DNA of 40,420 nt. It comes from Desulfovibrio sp. ZJ369. Lineage in GTDB: Bacteria; Desulfobacterota; Desulfovibrionia; Desulfovibrionales; Desulfovibrionaceae. The number at the start of each line of letters is the position of its first letter. Position 1 is the first letter of the stretch. The stretch spans positions 1-40,420 of the forward strand of contig NZ_JAAKEI010000023.1 in the NCBI RefSeq assembly GCF_011039085.1. Direction: 5' to 3'. Below the pieces are notes generated by a model that saw only the letters and a list, made by a program, of their open reading frames with translations, had not been told where the DNA came from and ran no database searches. This document shows, in pieces, positions 18,588-28,551 of this stretch. The position numbers and the translations under genes were made by a program.

Positions 18588-19754
18588 CTATTCCGAAACC
18601 TGTAGCTGATAGCGTCCCAGATTGAGGGTAGGCGTCAGCACCATGCCCACCATGCGCAGGAGTTTTTCGAGCTCCGCAGAAGGCATGTTGGCGACATACA
18701 GCACATCCTTGTCCTGCATGGGGAAATTTTGCGTGACGAAAAACGCTCCGGGATCGTTGAAATTGACCTGATAGACCACAGGGATCTTGCCGTTGGCGGC
18801 AGAAGGCGCATCCACCAGGGACGCGTCTTCAAAGCGGAAAACGAAAACCCCGCCGGGATCGGCGCGATTGTCGTTCAGGCCGCCGGACCGGGCCAGCGCC
18901 TGGGCCAGGGAGATGCCCCGGGCCTCAAAGGGGAGCTCCTGGTTGCGTCCTGTGGCCCCCAGCACAGAGATGGTCCAGGGCTGATACAGGGCCGTGAGAA
19001 CGTCACCCGGTTGCAGAGGGATGTTCTGTTTGGGCTCGTGGACGATGGTATCCAGCGGCATGGTGGCCGAGACGCCCGCGCGCGTCAGCTGCAGGGAGAC
19101 CCTGGTCACCGGCTGGGTCACTCCGCCCACGCTGGCCAGCGCATCCAGCAGGCGCTCTCCCTTGGGAGTCAGGGGCATGTTGGCGCTCCTGGCCACATCG
19201 CCGATGATGGTCATCTGCGACGTGGGGCTGCCGGACACGCGCACCATGACCTGCGGGTTGTTGGCCTTGCCTTGCAGGCGGCCTGTGATCTCTTTTTCCA
19301 CGGCCCGCACGGAACGGCCGGCGACCTTGATGCGCCCGGCAAAAGGAATGTTCACTGTGCCGTCGTCCATGACCATCTGGGGCGGCAGGGCCTCGGCACT
19401 GGCGCTCAGCGTGCCTGCCGGGGAAGCTGCCAGGGCATTGCTGCCGAACAGGATGCTGGGCGGCGTTTCCCAGATGCTGATGACGATGCTGTCACCCGCG
19501 CCGATCAGATATTCCCGGGGCCTGGCATCACCGAAAACATCCGCGAAGGCCTTGGAGCGCTTTTCGGCGCTCAGCTTGCGCGCCAGGGCAGCATCAACCT
19601 CTTTTACCAGGACCCCGGCAAGATTTTTGGACGATGCCGCCCGCTGCACCTGCATGCGGCTGGCGCCGGAGTTGGGCATGATCCCGCAGCCGCTGAGCAG
19701 GATAGCCAGCAGGCAGCAAATCAGTCCGGGGATCATGGGATGTTTCGGGGACAT
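18588..19754 (-). CDS. Polysaccharide export outer-membrane lipoprotein (Wza/KpsD family)
   Basis: A 388-residue protein with a lipoprotein signal: hydrophobic stretch GLICCLLAILLSGC, lipobox Cys23. The poly-export domain is clear (EYLIGAGDSIVISIWETP, then DGTVNIPFAGRIKVAGRSVR), followed by SLBB-type repeats (MTIIGDVARSANMPLTPKGE and TISVLGATGRNQELPFEARG). Such proteins form the outer-membrane channel. The ATG at 19754 has AAGGAA well placed upstream and gives a proper signal peptide, unlike the longer reading to 19820. It lies 13 bases after the oxoamine synthase gene. Family assignment is firm; whether it is closer to KpsD or to CtrA/BexD is not decided. Confidence 0.9.
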   Translation of the reverse strand: MSPKHPMIPGLICCLLAILLSGCGIMPNSGASRMQVQRAASSKNLAGVLVKEVDAALARKLSAEKRSKAFADVFGDARPREYLIGAGDSIVISIWETPPSILFGSNALAASPAGTLSASAEALPPQMVMDDGTVNIPFAGRIKVAGRSVRAVEKEITGRLQGKANNPQVMVRVSGSPTSQMTIIGDVARSANMPLTPKGERLLDALASVGGVTQPVTRVSLQLTRAGVSATMPLDTIVHEPKQNIPLQPGDVLTALYQPWTISVLGATGRNQELPFEARGISLAQALARSGGLNDNRADPGGVFVFRFEDASLVDAPSAANGKIPVVYQVNFNDPGAFFVTQNFPMQDKDVLYVANMPSAELEKLLRMVGMVLTPTLNLGRYQLQVSE

Positions 19755-19767
19755 CAGTGGGTTCCTT

Positions 19768-21072
19768 TTAGTGGACCATCCGCGCCAGCGAGCGGCAGAC
19801 CTGTTCGATATCGCGTTCACTGTGCAGGGCAGACACGAAAAAGCGCAAACGTGCCGCTTTTTCCTCTACCGCGGGGTGGATGACGGGCTGTACATTGATG
19901 CCCTCCGCAAAAAGCTGATTGGACAACGCAATGGCCTTGCGTGAGCTGCCCAGGATGACGGGGATGACGGCGTAACCCTGGGCAGTGCCCGCGTTAAGAC
20001 CGGCTTTGCGGGCCAGACTCAGAAAAAAGGCGCTGCGATCCTGCAACCGGCGGACGCGTTCAGGCTCCCCCCGCATGATGCGCAGGGCCGTCAGGGCCGC
20101 GGCGGCCAGAGGCGGGGCAATGCCGACGCTGTAAACGAAACCGGGCGCGGCCGATTTCAGAATGTCCACCAGATCCCGGGAGCCGGCGATATAACCGCCG
20201 CAGCCGGCAAGGGTCTTGCTCAAGGTCCCCATCCAGATATCGATATCGGCCCCGGCGATACCGTGATGTTCCGCGCTGCCGCGGCCTGTGGCGCCAAGGA
20301 CGCCCAGCGCATGCGCCTCGTCCACCATGAGCAGGGCGCCGTGACGGCGCTTGATCGCCACCAGGGCGGGCAGATCGGGCATGTCCCCGTCCATGCTGTA
20401 CAGACCTTCGACCACGATGAGGACACGTTTGTACTGAAGACGGGAGGACGCCAAAAGCGCCTCAAGAGCTTCCAGATCGTTGTGGGGGAAGGCCCGGCGT
20501 GTGGCGCCGGACAAGCGGATGCCCTCCAGCGCGCTGTTATGGATCAGGCTGTCATGCAGGATGAGATCGCCAGAGCTGAACAGGGTGCTGATGGTGCTGA
20601 CATTGGTGGCATGGCCGCTGACAAAGACGATGCAATCCTCCGCGTCATAGACGGCGGCAAGCTGCTTTTCCAGTTCCCTCTGGATGGGGCGCTCCCCGGC
20701 GACCAGGCGGCTGGCGCCCACAGAGGTCCCGTAGCGGGCGATGGCCTCCAGGGCGGCCCTGTTCACTTGCGGGTGGCCGTTGAGCCCCAGATAGTTGTAG
20801 TGGGAGAAGTTCAGGTATTCTTTCCCCCCGATCCTGGTCACAGCCCCCCCGCTGCCTTCGTGTACCTTGAAAAAAGGATTGCCTATGCCGAGGCGTTCGG
20901 CCGCAGCGGTCAGCATGCGCAACTTCGCCAGCGCAGGATGGCTGGCAAAGCCGGTCAGATCAGGATCAACCACAGGGGGCGTTGCACCATGCGGACGCGC
21001 CTGTCCGGCATCGCCGGCCTTGTGAGCCTTCCGTTGCAGGATGCTGTCGATGAGTGTGAAAGAAGAACTCAT
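19768..21072 (-). CDS. Alpha-oxoamine synthase (AONS/KBL family), RkpG-like
   Basis: A 434-residue PLP-dependent enzyme of the 8-amino-7-oxononanoate synthase / serine palmitoyltransferase family, which condenses an amino acid with an acyl thioester, losing CO2. Visible are FSHYNYLGL (89-97), SGHATN (152-157), VDEAHALGVLG with Asp251 and His254, and the PLP lysine Lys286 in GTLSKTLAG. An N-terminal extension of about 40 residues precedes the usual fold. The gene overlaps the PKS stop by 4 nt and no other biotin gene is present, so a role in biotin synthesis is unlikely. The tight pairing with a PKS lacking a thioesterase suggests it takes the acyl chain from the PKS carrier domain, as proposed for RkpG. 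The amino acid used is unknown. Confidence 0.88.
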   Translation of the reverse strand: MSSSFTLIDSILQRKAHKAGDAGQARPHGATPPVVDPDLTGFASHPALAKLRMLTAAAERLGIGNPFFKVHEGSGGAVTRIGGKEYLNFSHYNYLGLNGHPQVNRAALEAIARYGTSVGASRLVAGERPIQRELEKQLAAVYDAEDCIVFVSGHATNVSTISTLFSSGDLILHDSLIHNSALEGIRLSGATRRAFPHNDLEALEALLASSRLQYKRVLIVVEGLYSMDGDMPDLPALVAIKRRHGALLMVDEAHALGVLGATGRGSAEHHGIAGADIDIWMGTLSKTLAGCGGYIAGSRDLVDILKSAAPGFVYSVGIAPPLAAAALTALRIMRGEPERVRRLQDRSAFFLSLARKAGLNAGTAQGYAVIPVILGSSRKAIALSNQLFAEGINVQPVIHPAVEEKAARLRFFVSALHSERDIEQVCRSLARMVH

Positions 21073-24000
21073 GCCTTGGTCCCCTCGGCAACTGCGCCAT
21101 TCAGGATAGTGGCCGTTTCATTTTCATTGAGATCGACGGCGTGCCTGCGGGCCAGATCGGCAAGCAGGGCGTCTTCACTGACATTTTCGTCCACAGTTCC
21201 GGTCAGGCGGGCGACGATGCGTTCCGCGATCTGATCCACTGTGGGGGAATCCTGAAGCATCATGGCAGACAGGCGGACGCCGGTCCGCTGCTCAAGGCCG
21301 GCGGCAAGTTCGACCGCCATGAGGGAGTCCAGGCCCATGGACTGCATCCCGCGGTCCGTGGCGACCTGCTCCGTGGCAAGGCCCAGAACCTGCGCCACTT
21401 CGTCGATGCTGAGACGACGTATGATGTCCAGGACGTCCGCAGGGGATTTTTCGGCCAGGAGCTGCCGGATATCCGGCGTGTCCTGAAGCGCGGCCGGATC
21501 TTCGCTGTGGGTCACCAGGCCAAAGCGGGGACTGCTTTCCGGGAACATCCGCATGACTGTCTGCCAGCTAATGTTCGCCAGAATGTGCAGGCCGCTCTCG
21601 TCGAAGACCCTGTCCAGTGCGTTCATGGCTTCGGATGTCGTGAGCGGAGCCTTTCCGAGATGCTGCGTCAGACTTTTTTTCACAGTGTCGTGGCGCGCAA
21701 GATAGCCTGCATCGCCGACAGGGCCCCAGGCGATGCAGAGCGCGGGCAGGCCCAGGGCAAGGCGCAGCCGCGTCAGCCCTTCAAGGCCGGCATTGGCGGC
21801 GACATAGTTGGCCTGGCCGGGGTTCCCCAGGGCCACGCTTATGGAGGAGTACAGCACGAAATGCGTCAGGGGCAGATGGCGTGTGGCTTCATGCAGGTTC
21901 CAGGCGCCGCGCAATTTGGGAGAGATCACCTTGTCCAGGCTTGCCCTGTCCATCTGCGTCAGCCATCTGTCATCAAAGACGGCAGCCGCATGGATGACGC
22001 CTCCCAGGGGCGGCATGGTCGCCGTCACCTGCCCGATCAGACTGCGCACGGCAGCGGGATCCGTCACGTCACAGGCTTCGGCGCGCACGTTGACGTCCCG
22101 GGTCCGGAATTCTTCCAGAAGTTCTTCCACACCCGGCGTCGACATGCCGCGGCGTCCCACCAGCACCAGATTCCTGATGCCGCGCCTGGCCAGATGCCGC
22201 GCCGTTGCCAGACCGAAGCCGCCAAGGCCGCCGCTTACCAGCCAGGTGCGCGCGCTGTCCGGGGCTTCCGGGGCGGTCTGTCCGGCATGGACCGGCGGCA
22301 GGGCGCTCATATCGACGACGATCTTGCCGATATGCTGTGCCTGCTGCATGGCCCGGAAGGCAGCTATGGTCTGATCTGCCGGGAAAGAGCGGCAGGGCGG
22401 CGGGACGAGGTCTTTCGAGCGCAGCAGCTGCATGACTTCCTGGAAGAGCCGGGCCGCGATCTCCGGCCGGGCTGTGAGCAGCTGGTCAACATCAATGGCA
22501 AAGTAACTGATGTTTTCCCTGAACGGGCGCAAACCGATGCCGGTATTTTCCACAAAGTCACGTTTTCCCAGCTCCAGAAAGCGCCCAAAGGGCTTGAGCA
22601 GGCTGATGCTCCTGCGCATGGCCTCACCGGCCAGTGAATTGAGCACCGCATCCACGCCCTGCCCGCCCGTGGCGGACAGAACATCATCGGCGAAGGAAAG
22701 GCTGCGGGAGTCAAAAATGTGCGCAACGCCCATGAGCCGCAGAAAATCGCGCTTTTCATCGCTTCCCGCCGTGGCAAAGACCGTTGCCCCCAGAAAACGC
22801 GCGATCTGGATGGCCGCGATCCCCACGCCGCCGGCCGCGCCATGAATGAGGACGCTCTCGCCGGGCTGGAGGCGGGCCAGATGCCTGAGAGCATACCATG
22901 CGGTGAAGAAGACGGTCGGGATCGCGGCAGCCGTTTCAAAGGGCCAGTCATCGGGGATGCGCGTCACGGCATGCGCGGGGGGAGTGACATGGCTTGCAAA
23001 GCAGTTGGAGGCAAAGCCCGCCACATGGTCGCCGGTGCGGAGATCCTGGACGCCTTCGCCCACACGCGTGATTATGCCGGAGAATTCAAGTCCGAGGCAG
23101 GGACCGGCAAAGCCGTTTTCCACGGCATCATCGGTCAGCAGGCCCATGGTGAGCATGACATCACGAAAGTTGAGCCCCACGGCCATGACACGGACTTCAA
23201 CCTGTCCCGCTTCAGGAGTCCGGACCGTATCCGGCTGCCAGCGGAGGTTGTTCAGTCTGCCCGGCACGGTAAAGTCCAGACGGCAACGTTGTTCCGTGAC
23301 GGCCCGGACAGCCTTTTGGGGCATGCTGTCCACCCTGAGCACATAGCGCGCCTGCTGCGTCAGCAGGATCTCGTCGCTCTCCGTGCTGGTGAGGAATTCC
23401 CTGCCAAGACGTGCGGCCAGATCGGGGCAAGTCCCTGTCGCGGGGATATCCACGAGCGTGCAGCGCAAGCCGCCGTACTCCTGCATGATGACGCGGCCGA
23501 GGCCGGTGACGGCGCACTGGGCGGGGCAGGCAGTGTGATCGTCCGGCAGGACGGCCGCCAGGGAGCCGCCCCGCGTCAGGATCCACAATCTGGGCGGGCA
23601 GGCTTCCTGCTGCATGCAGAGGTGAGCGCAATGACGCAGACGGTCGAGGGTATCCGTCACCTTGTCCGTGCTGTCGCCATGACCGAGCATGAAGACGACA
23701 TGATCGGCCGGGGCAGCGGCAATGTCTGCCGCATCACAGGAGCAGACGGCCTGCTGGCCATGTGCCAGAAGATAGCGGCTCACGTTTTCGGCCAGGGGAG
23801 CCGAGATGGCATCTGTCAGAAGAAGCCAGACAGCGGGCTGTTGTTCTTCTGTGTCCGCCGCCGCATCCCTGTGGGCAGGGGCAGCGGCAAGAAGCAGGAA
23901 GGCTCCTTCAGCCAGGTCCTCTGCCGCGGGCTCCCGGAAGATGCGGCAGGCGTCGAAGCCGTGAGTTTCAAGGATGCCCTGCCAGGCTTGTGGACCTGAC

Positions 24001-27000
24001 AGCGAAGAGAGAACCCGGCCGCTGTGCGGATCCGTGCGCCACCAGGCAGGATCCAGACCTTCCACAAGATCCGTGCTCCAGTCGGGATAACGCTCCGCGA
24101 CCAGCAGGAGGCCTCCGTCAGCCAGCAGGGTGCGGATATGGCGCAGCATGGCGTCATAATCCGGGAAGCTGTGCAGGGTATGGCGGAACAGGACGATGTC
24201 GAAACTCCGGGGAGCGGGCTCCCCTTGCAGGCCGTCCGTCGTAATGAGCCTGATGGCCGGATGCTGGCCATAACGGCCTTTGGCCTGCGCCAGCGCGGCA
24301 TCATCCGGCAGGGCCAGCAGATAGCTGAAGGCGTCCTTCTGGAGCAGCATGTCCAGGGTCTCCGGCAGGGCGCCGGGGGCAGCGGCCACTTCAAGGATGC
24401 GCAGGGGCCTGTGTGCCGGCCAGAGAGTGGCCAGATGGCGGATAATGGCGGTGATCGCCGTATCCGTGCCCTGGACCGCGGGATCCAGATGCCGGCTTTC
24501 ACGGGTGACGACAGCCTCCCGGATGTGCTTGAGGAGAGATTTTCCGTCCAGTTCCCCTCGCAGCACATCGCCCAGGCGTCGGCAGACACGTCCCAGGGGC
24601 AGGAGAGCTGGCAAGAACTGCGGCGCAAGACGGAAGGCTTCGGACCACAGCTCAGGGAACGTCGGGAGCCCGGCCCCGGGCGCGGGAACAGCGGCTCCGT
24701 CCGCATCAGTTTTGGGGAGCAGGCCTTCCCGGTCAAGGAGGTCACGCAGCCAGCCTTCACAGGCGGCGGATTGCAGTCCGTTGTCCGGCGGTTCCTTCAG
24801 GCAGTGGGCCGCCGCCGAGAGCGTCATGGCTTCCATGAGCGGCAGGATCTGTTTGAACCAGACCTCGCGTTGTGGAGCGCAGCCGGCAAGGGCCTTTGCG
24901 GCAACAGCGCACAGTTCTTCCAGGGGCGGCAGGGGGGCGGGGATGCGCGTGGCCAGGGGGGACAGCCAGGGGCGTATGGTCCAGGCATCCACGCGCTCCA
25001 GCCCCGCACGGGCCAGCGGCGCGGCACGGAAACGGCAGTTGCGGACTCTCGCAACCGGTCGGGCCGCATCGTCCAGCAACAGGAATTCCGCTGTCAGGGA
25101 ACGGCGGCCGCACCGGCGTGAACGGCCGATGATCCGGCATACGGGCCTGGCGCTGCAGACAGTGATGCTGCCTGTGCCGATAGGGAGGAAGGCGAGGGCG
25201 GCCCCGGCATCCCGGACCGCATGGACCCCTGCCAGTGAATGGAAGCAGGCATCCAGTACCGCCGGGGGCAGGACAGAGTTCTGCTCATGCTCCCGTGAGG
25301 GGATGAGGTCGGCTTCAAAACAGCCTTCCGTCATGCGCAGTTCGTCCACGACACGGAACGTGACGCCATAGTCCAGCCCCAGCTTTGCGGTCAGGGCATA
25401 CAGGGCCTCATGGCTCATGACCTGTGGCGTGCCGCCCGGCGGCGTTATGTCGGCCGGCGTACTTTCAGGCAGGACGATGGCACGCGCACGCGCATGCCGG
25501 GTCCAGTCGCCGGTTCCGAGGCGGGGACGGCTGCATATGCGGATAGAGCCGTCTTCAGGATCCAGACTGCACCGGACACACTGGGCATGGCCGTTCTCAA
25601 ACACAAGGGGTGTCGTGATATCAAGAAATTCGAGCGTGATCTGCTCCTTGCCCAGCCCGAAACGTGCCGCGGCAAGAGCGATCTCCACATATCCGGCGCC
25701 AGGGAAGACAATGGCCCCGCCTACTTTGTGATCTGCCAGCCATCCATCCCTGGCGGGATCGAGGATATTTTCCCAGGTGGGGCAGGCCGCGTCCAGCGGC
25801 CAGCCGAGCAGGGGATGCCGGCGTTTCCGGGCAGGGCGACATTCGCTGGTGCGCGGATACCAACAGCGCTGTTTCTGCCAGGGATAGCGGGGCAGGCTGA
25901 CCGTATCTGCCTTGCGGGGAAACAGGGCCTGCAGTTCGGTCTGTTCGCTCAGGAGGTGGAGACGCGCGGCCAGATGCGCGAGACGGGCCTGATGGTCATC
26001 ATCGCGGGACAGGCTGGAAAGGATGCGTCCCTTGACGCCAACGGCCGTCAGGTTTTCCCGGATATAGTGCTGGAGGATGGGATGCGGTCCGATCTCCACA
26101 AAGATACGGAAACCGCGCCGGCCCAGTTCCTGGACAGCAGCGGCGAAATCGACCGGCTGGCGGACGTTCTGCCACCAGTACTCCCGGTTGAGGGTACTGC
26201 CCGGCCGGGGCCTTCCCGTCACGGTGGAGACAAAAAGGACATCCGTATCCCTGGACGGCGCGAGTGCCTGGAGTTTCAGGGCGAGTTCGTCCCGGACAGA
26301 CTCCATCCGGCGGCTGTGGAAGGCATAATCGAGCGCAAGATGGCGGAAGAAAATGCCGTGCTGCCGCATCTGTTCCCCGAAGCGGGACAGGGCCTCAGGG
26401 CTTCCGGAAAGGGTTATGTCGTCCGGGGCGTTGATCCCCGCGATCTCCAGATCGTTTTCCAGACCATATTGCGCCATGATTTTCCCGGCAGCCTGCACGG
26501 AGACGGCGGCCGCGGCCATGCGCCCCATGCCCCGGGTCTTCCCCTGGGTACAGCTGCGCGCATGAATGATCCGTACTGCCTGCTCAAGGGAAAGGGCTCC
26601 GGCAGCCCAGGCCGCCGCGATCTCCCCGACGCTGTGCCCTGCGACGGCCTGGGGTCTGATCCCCTGTTCCTGCAGCAGACTGGTGATGCCCAACTGTATG
26701 GCAAAAAGGAGCGGCTGGCTGATTGTCGTGTCGTCCAGACATCCTTCCTCGCCATGCAGGAGCATGCGGACAGGCGAAAAACCTGCCAGCGGCAGCAGAC
26801 GCCGGTCCAACTCGTCCAGCATCTGACGGAACACAGGGGATTCGGCATAGAGGTTGCGCCCCATGCCAGCCCACTGGGAGCCGTTGCCTGTATAGACGAA
26901 GACAATGCCATTCCCGCTGTCCGGGACCCCTTCCGTGACGATGGACGGAGGATTCCCGCCTTCCGCGAAGGCGCGCAGGGCAGGGGCGACCTCTTCAGGA

Positions 27001-28499
27001 CTGCTGACGGAAAGGGCAAGGCGTTTTTCCCAGCGTTCCCGGTGGAAGGCCGCCGTATAGGCCATATCGTAAAAGGCCGGGGCCGCCTTCTCCCAGTATC
27101 CGGCATAGCGCGCCGCAAGATCCCGCAGGGCTTCATCCGTGCGCGCACTCAGGAATAAGGGAGGAAGCGCGGAGGCATCCTGTCTGTCCTCCCTGACGGG
27201 GCGCTCCATGCTCTGCACGATGAGGTGGGCATTCACCCCGCCAAAGCCGAAGGAGTTGATAGCGGCGGCATGCACTGCCCTGCCTTGCAGGGGCATGCCC
27301 GATGCCGCGCAGACGACATGCAGTTTCTGGAAGTCAATATGCGGGTTGGGAGTGAACTCCAGCGGCATCGGAGGCAGCTCGGCCCGCTTCAGGGCAAGGA
27401 TGGCCTTGACCAGGCCCGCCATGCCGGACGCCGGTTCCAGATGCCCGAAGTTCGCTTTGACAGAGCTGACGGGAATGGGCTGCTGCCGTCCCGTGCCGTA
27501 GACAGTACCGATGGAGGCCGCTTCAACAGGGTCCCCCACGGGCGTCCCTGTGCCGTGTGCCTCAATGAAATCAATGTGTTCCGGAGTGAGTCCGCTGCGG
27601 TCAAGGACGTCACGCATCAACTCCGCCTGTGCCTCGGCACTGGGGATGGTCAGGCCCGATTTGCGGGCGCCATCCGCATTGACCCCACTGGCCAGAATGA
27701 CCGCATGGATATGGTCCCCATCCTTTTGCGCCTGTGCGAGAGGCTTGAGCAGAAGAACAGCGCCCCCCTCACCGCGCACATAGCCATCGGCCGCCGCATC
27801 AAAAGGACGGCACTGTCCGCTGGCCGACAGCATGGACGCATGGCTGAAACCAATAAAAGAATAGGGGTGCATGAGCAGGCTCACGCCACCGGCCAGCGCT
27901 ATGGGGATCTCGCCATGACGCAAGGCCTGACAGGCCTGGTGCAGGGCGACCAGCGAGGAGGAGCAGGCGGTATCCACCGCCATGGAGGGACCACGCAGAT
28001 CAAAAACATAGGAAAGACGGTTGGCTGCGATGCTGAGGGTATTCCCTGTCATGGAATGCGCCGTCATACTGGCCAGGTCCGCCAGAGCATGCTGGCCGTA
28101 CTCCATCCCGGAGATGCCGATATAGACGCCGCACTGGCTCCCGGCCAGGGCGGACGACCTTAGCCCGGCATCCTCCATAGCTTCATAGGCCATTTCCAGT
28201 AAAAGCCGCTGCTGGGGATCAAGCCAGGCAGCTTCGCGGGGCGAAATACCAAAAAAACCGGCATCGAACTGATCTGCCTCGGACAGGATCCCTGCGGCGA
28301 ACGTGACGCTTCGCCCAGGTTCGCTGCGCTTGGGGTGCTGCAATTCCTCCACAGGCCAGCGATCCGCCGGGATACGAGAGATGCCGCGCTTGCCCCTGCT
28401 GAGCATGCGCCACATGCTGTTCTCGTCGTCCACGCCGCCAGGAAAACGAAAGGCCATGCCTGTGATGGCAATCGCAGTAGGATGTTGCGGCGAGTTCAT
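21069..28499 (-). CDS. Fully reducing type I polyketide/fatty acid synthase, RkpA-like
   Basis: A single 2476-residue module. KS 8-430: Cys179 (DTACSSS), His315 (EAHGTGT), His353 (NFGH). AT 530-830: GHSVGE with Ser623 and YAFH (725-728), suggesting malonyl units. DH 893-1160: His924 in HKVGGAIVFP, Asp1083. A methyltransferase-like region 1345-1540 has a degenerate SAM loop (EVAAAPGAL), probably inactive. ER 1745-2065: HGAAGGVG (1886-1893). KR 2083-2265: GGLGGFG, Ser2219, Tyr2232. ACP 2355-2440: phosphopantetheine Ser2392 in GLDSL. There is no thioesterase. It should make a saturated chain iteratively and pass it to the oxoamine synthase. No phosphopantetheinyl transferase gene is in the window. 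The ATG at 28499 fits the KS start; its ribosome site is poor (GGGGCAA). Confidence 0.93.
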   Translation of the reverse strand: MNSPQHPTAIAITGMAFRFPGGVDDENSMWRMLSRGKRGISRIPADRWPVEELQHPKRSEPGRSVTFAAGILSEADQFDAGFFGISPREAAWLDPQQRLLLEMAYEAMEDAGLRSSALAGSQCGVYIGISGMEYGQHALADLASMTAHSMTGNTLSIAANRLSYVFDLRGPSMAVDTACSSSLVALHQACQALRHGEIPIALAGGVSLLMHPYSFIGFSHASMLSASGQCRPFDAAADGYVRGEGGAVLLLKPLAQAQKDGDHIHAVILASGVNADGARKSGLTIPSAEAQAELMRDVLDRSGLTPEHIDFIEAHGTGTPVGDPVEAASIGTVYGTGRQQPIPVSSVKANFGHLEPASGMAGLVKAILALKRAELPPMPLEFTPNPHIDFQKLHVVCAASGMPLQGRAVHAAAINSFGFGGVNAHLIVQSMERPVREDRQDASALPPLFLSARTDEALRDLAARYAGYWEKAAPAFYDMAYTAAFHRERWEKRLALSVSSPEEVAPALRAFAEGGNPPSIVTEGVPDSGNGIVFVYTGNGSQWAGMGRNLYAESPVFRQMLDELDRRLLPLAGFSPVRMLLHGEEGCLDDTTISQPLLFAIQLGITSLLQEQGIRPQAVAGHSVGEIAAAWAAGALSLEQAVRIIHARSCTQGKTRGMGRMAAAAVSVQAAGKIMAQYGLENDLEIAGINAPDDITLSGSPEALSRFGEQMRQHGIFFRHLALDYAFHSRRMESVRDELALKLQALAPSRDTDVLFVSTVTGRPRPGSTLNREYWWQNVRQPVDFAAAVQELGRRGFRIFVEIGPHPILQHYIRENLTAVGVKGRILSSLSRDDDHQARLAHLAARLHLLSEQTELQALFPRKADTVSLPRYPWQKQRCWYPRTSECRPARKRRHPLLGWPLDAACPTWENILDPARDGWLADHKVGGAIVFPGAGYVEIALAAARFGLGKEQITLEFLDITTPLVFENGHAQCVRCSLDPEDGSIRICSRPRLGTGDWTRHARARAIVLPESTPADITPPGGTPQVMSHEALYALTAKLGLDYGVTFRVVDELRMTEGCFEADLIPSREHEQNSVLPPAVLDACFHSLAGVHAVRDAGAALAFLPIGTGSITVCSARPVCRIIGRSRRCGRRSLTAEFLLLDDAARPVARVRNCRFRAAPLARAGLERVDAWTIRPWLSPLATRIPAPLPPLEELCAVAAKALAGCAPQREVWFKQILPLMEAMTLSAAAHCLKEPPDNGLQSAACEGWLRDLLDREGLLPKTDADGAAVPAPGAGLPTFPELWSEAFRLAPQFLPALLPLGRVCRRLGDVLRGELDGKSLLKHIREAVVTRESRHLDPAVQGTDTAITAIIRHLATLWPAHRPLRILEVAAAPGALPETLDMLLQKDAFSYLLALPDDAALAQAKGRYGQHPAIRLITTDGLQGEPAPRSFDIVLFRHTLHSFPDYDAMLRHIRTLLADGGLLLVAERYPDWSTDLVEGLDPAWWRTDPHSGRVLSSLSGPQAWQGILETHGFDACRIFREPAAEDLAEGAFLLLAAAPAHRDAAADTEEQQPAVWLLLTDAISAPLAENVSRYLLAHGQQAVCSCDAADIAAAPADHVVFMLGHGDSTDKVTDTLDRLRHCAHLCMQQEACPPRLWILTRGGSLAAVLPDDHTACPAQCAVTGLGRVIMQEYGGLRCTLVDIPATGTCPDLAARLGREFLTSTESDEILLTQQARYVLRVDSMPQKAVRAVTEQRCRLDFTVPGRLNNLRWQPDTVRTPEAGQVEVRVMAVGLNFRDVMLTMGLLTDDAVENGFAGPCLGLEFSGIITRVGEGVQDLRTGDHVAGFASNCFASHVTPPAHAVTRIPDDWPFETAAAIPTVFFTAWYALRHLARLQPGESVLIHGAAGGVGIAAIQIARFLGATVFATAGSDEKRDFLRLMGVAHIFDSRSLSFADDVLSATGGQGVDAVLNSLAGEAMRRSISLLKPFGRFLELGKRDFVENTGIGLRPFRENISYFAIDVDQLLTARPEIAARLFQEVMQLLRSKDLVPPPCRSFPADQTIAAFRAMQQAQHIGKIVVDMSALPPVHAGQTAPEAPDSARTWLVSGGLGGFGLATARHLARRGIRNLVLVGRRGMSTPGVEELLEEFRTRDVNVRAEACDVTDPAAVRSLIGQVTATMPPLGGVIHAAAVFDDRWLTQMDRASLDKVISPKLRGAWNLHEATRHLPLTHFVLYSSISVALGNPGQANYVAANAGLEGLTRLRLALGLPALCIAWGPVGDAGYLARHDTVKKSLTQHLGKAPLTTSEAMNALDRVFDESGLHILANISWQTVMRMFPESSPRFGLVTHSEDPAALQDTPDIRQLLAEKSPADVLDIIRRLSIDEVAQVLGLATEQVATDRGMQSMGLDSLMAVELAAGLEQRTGVRLSAMMLQDSPTVDQIAERIVARLTGTVDENVSEDALLADLARRHAVDLNENETATILNGAVAEGTKA

Positions 28500-28551
28500 G
28501 AAAGTCGTTGCCCCATGGGTTTACCGACAGACGCACTGTTGGTGGCTCCTG

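Noticed and set aside
25410-27158. 582-codon plus-strand open frame
   Set aside because: It lies wholly antisense to the AT/DH part of the PKS, has no ribosome site or family motif, and is explained by GC-rich codon structure of the real gene.
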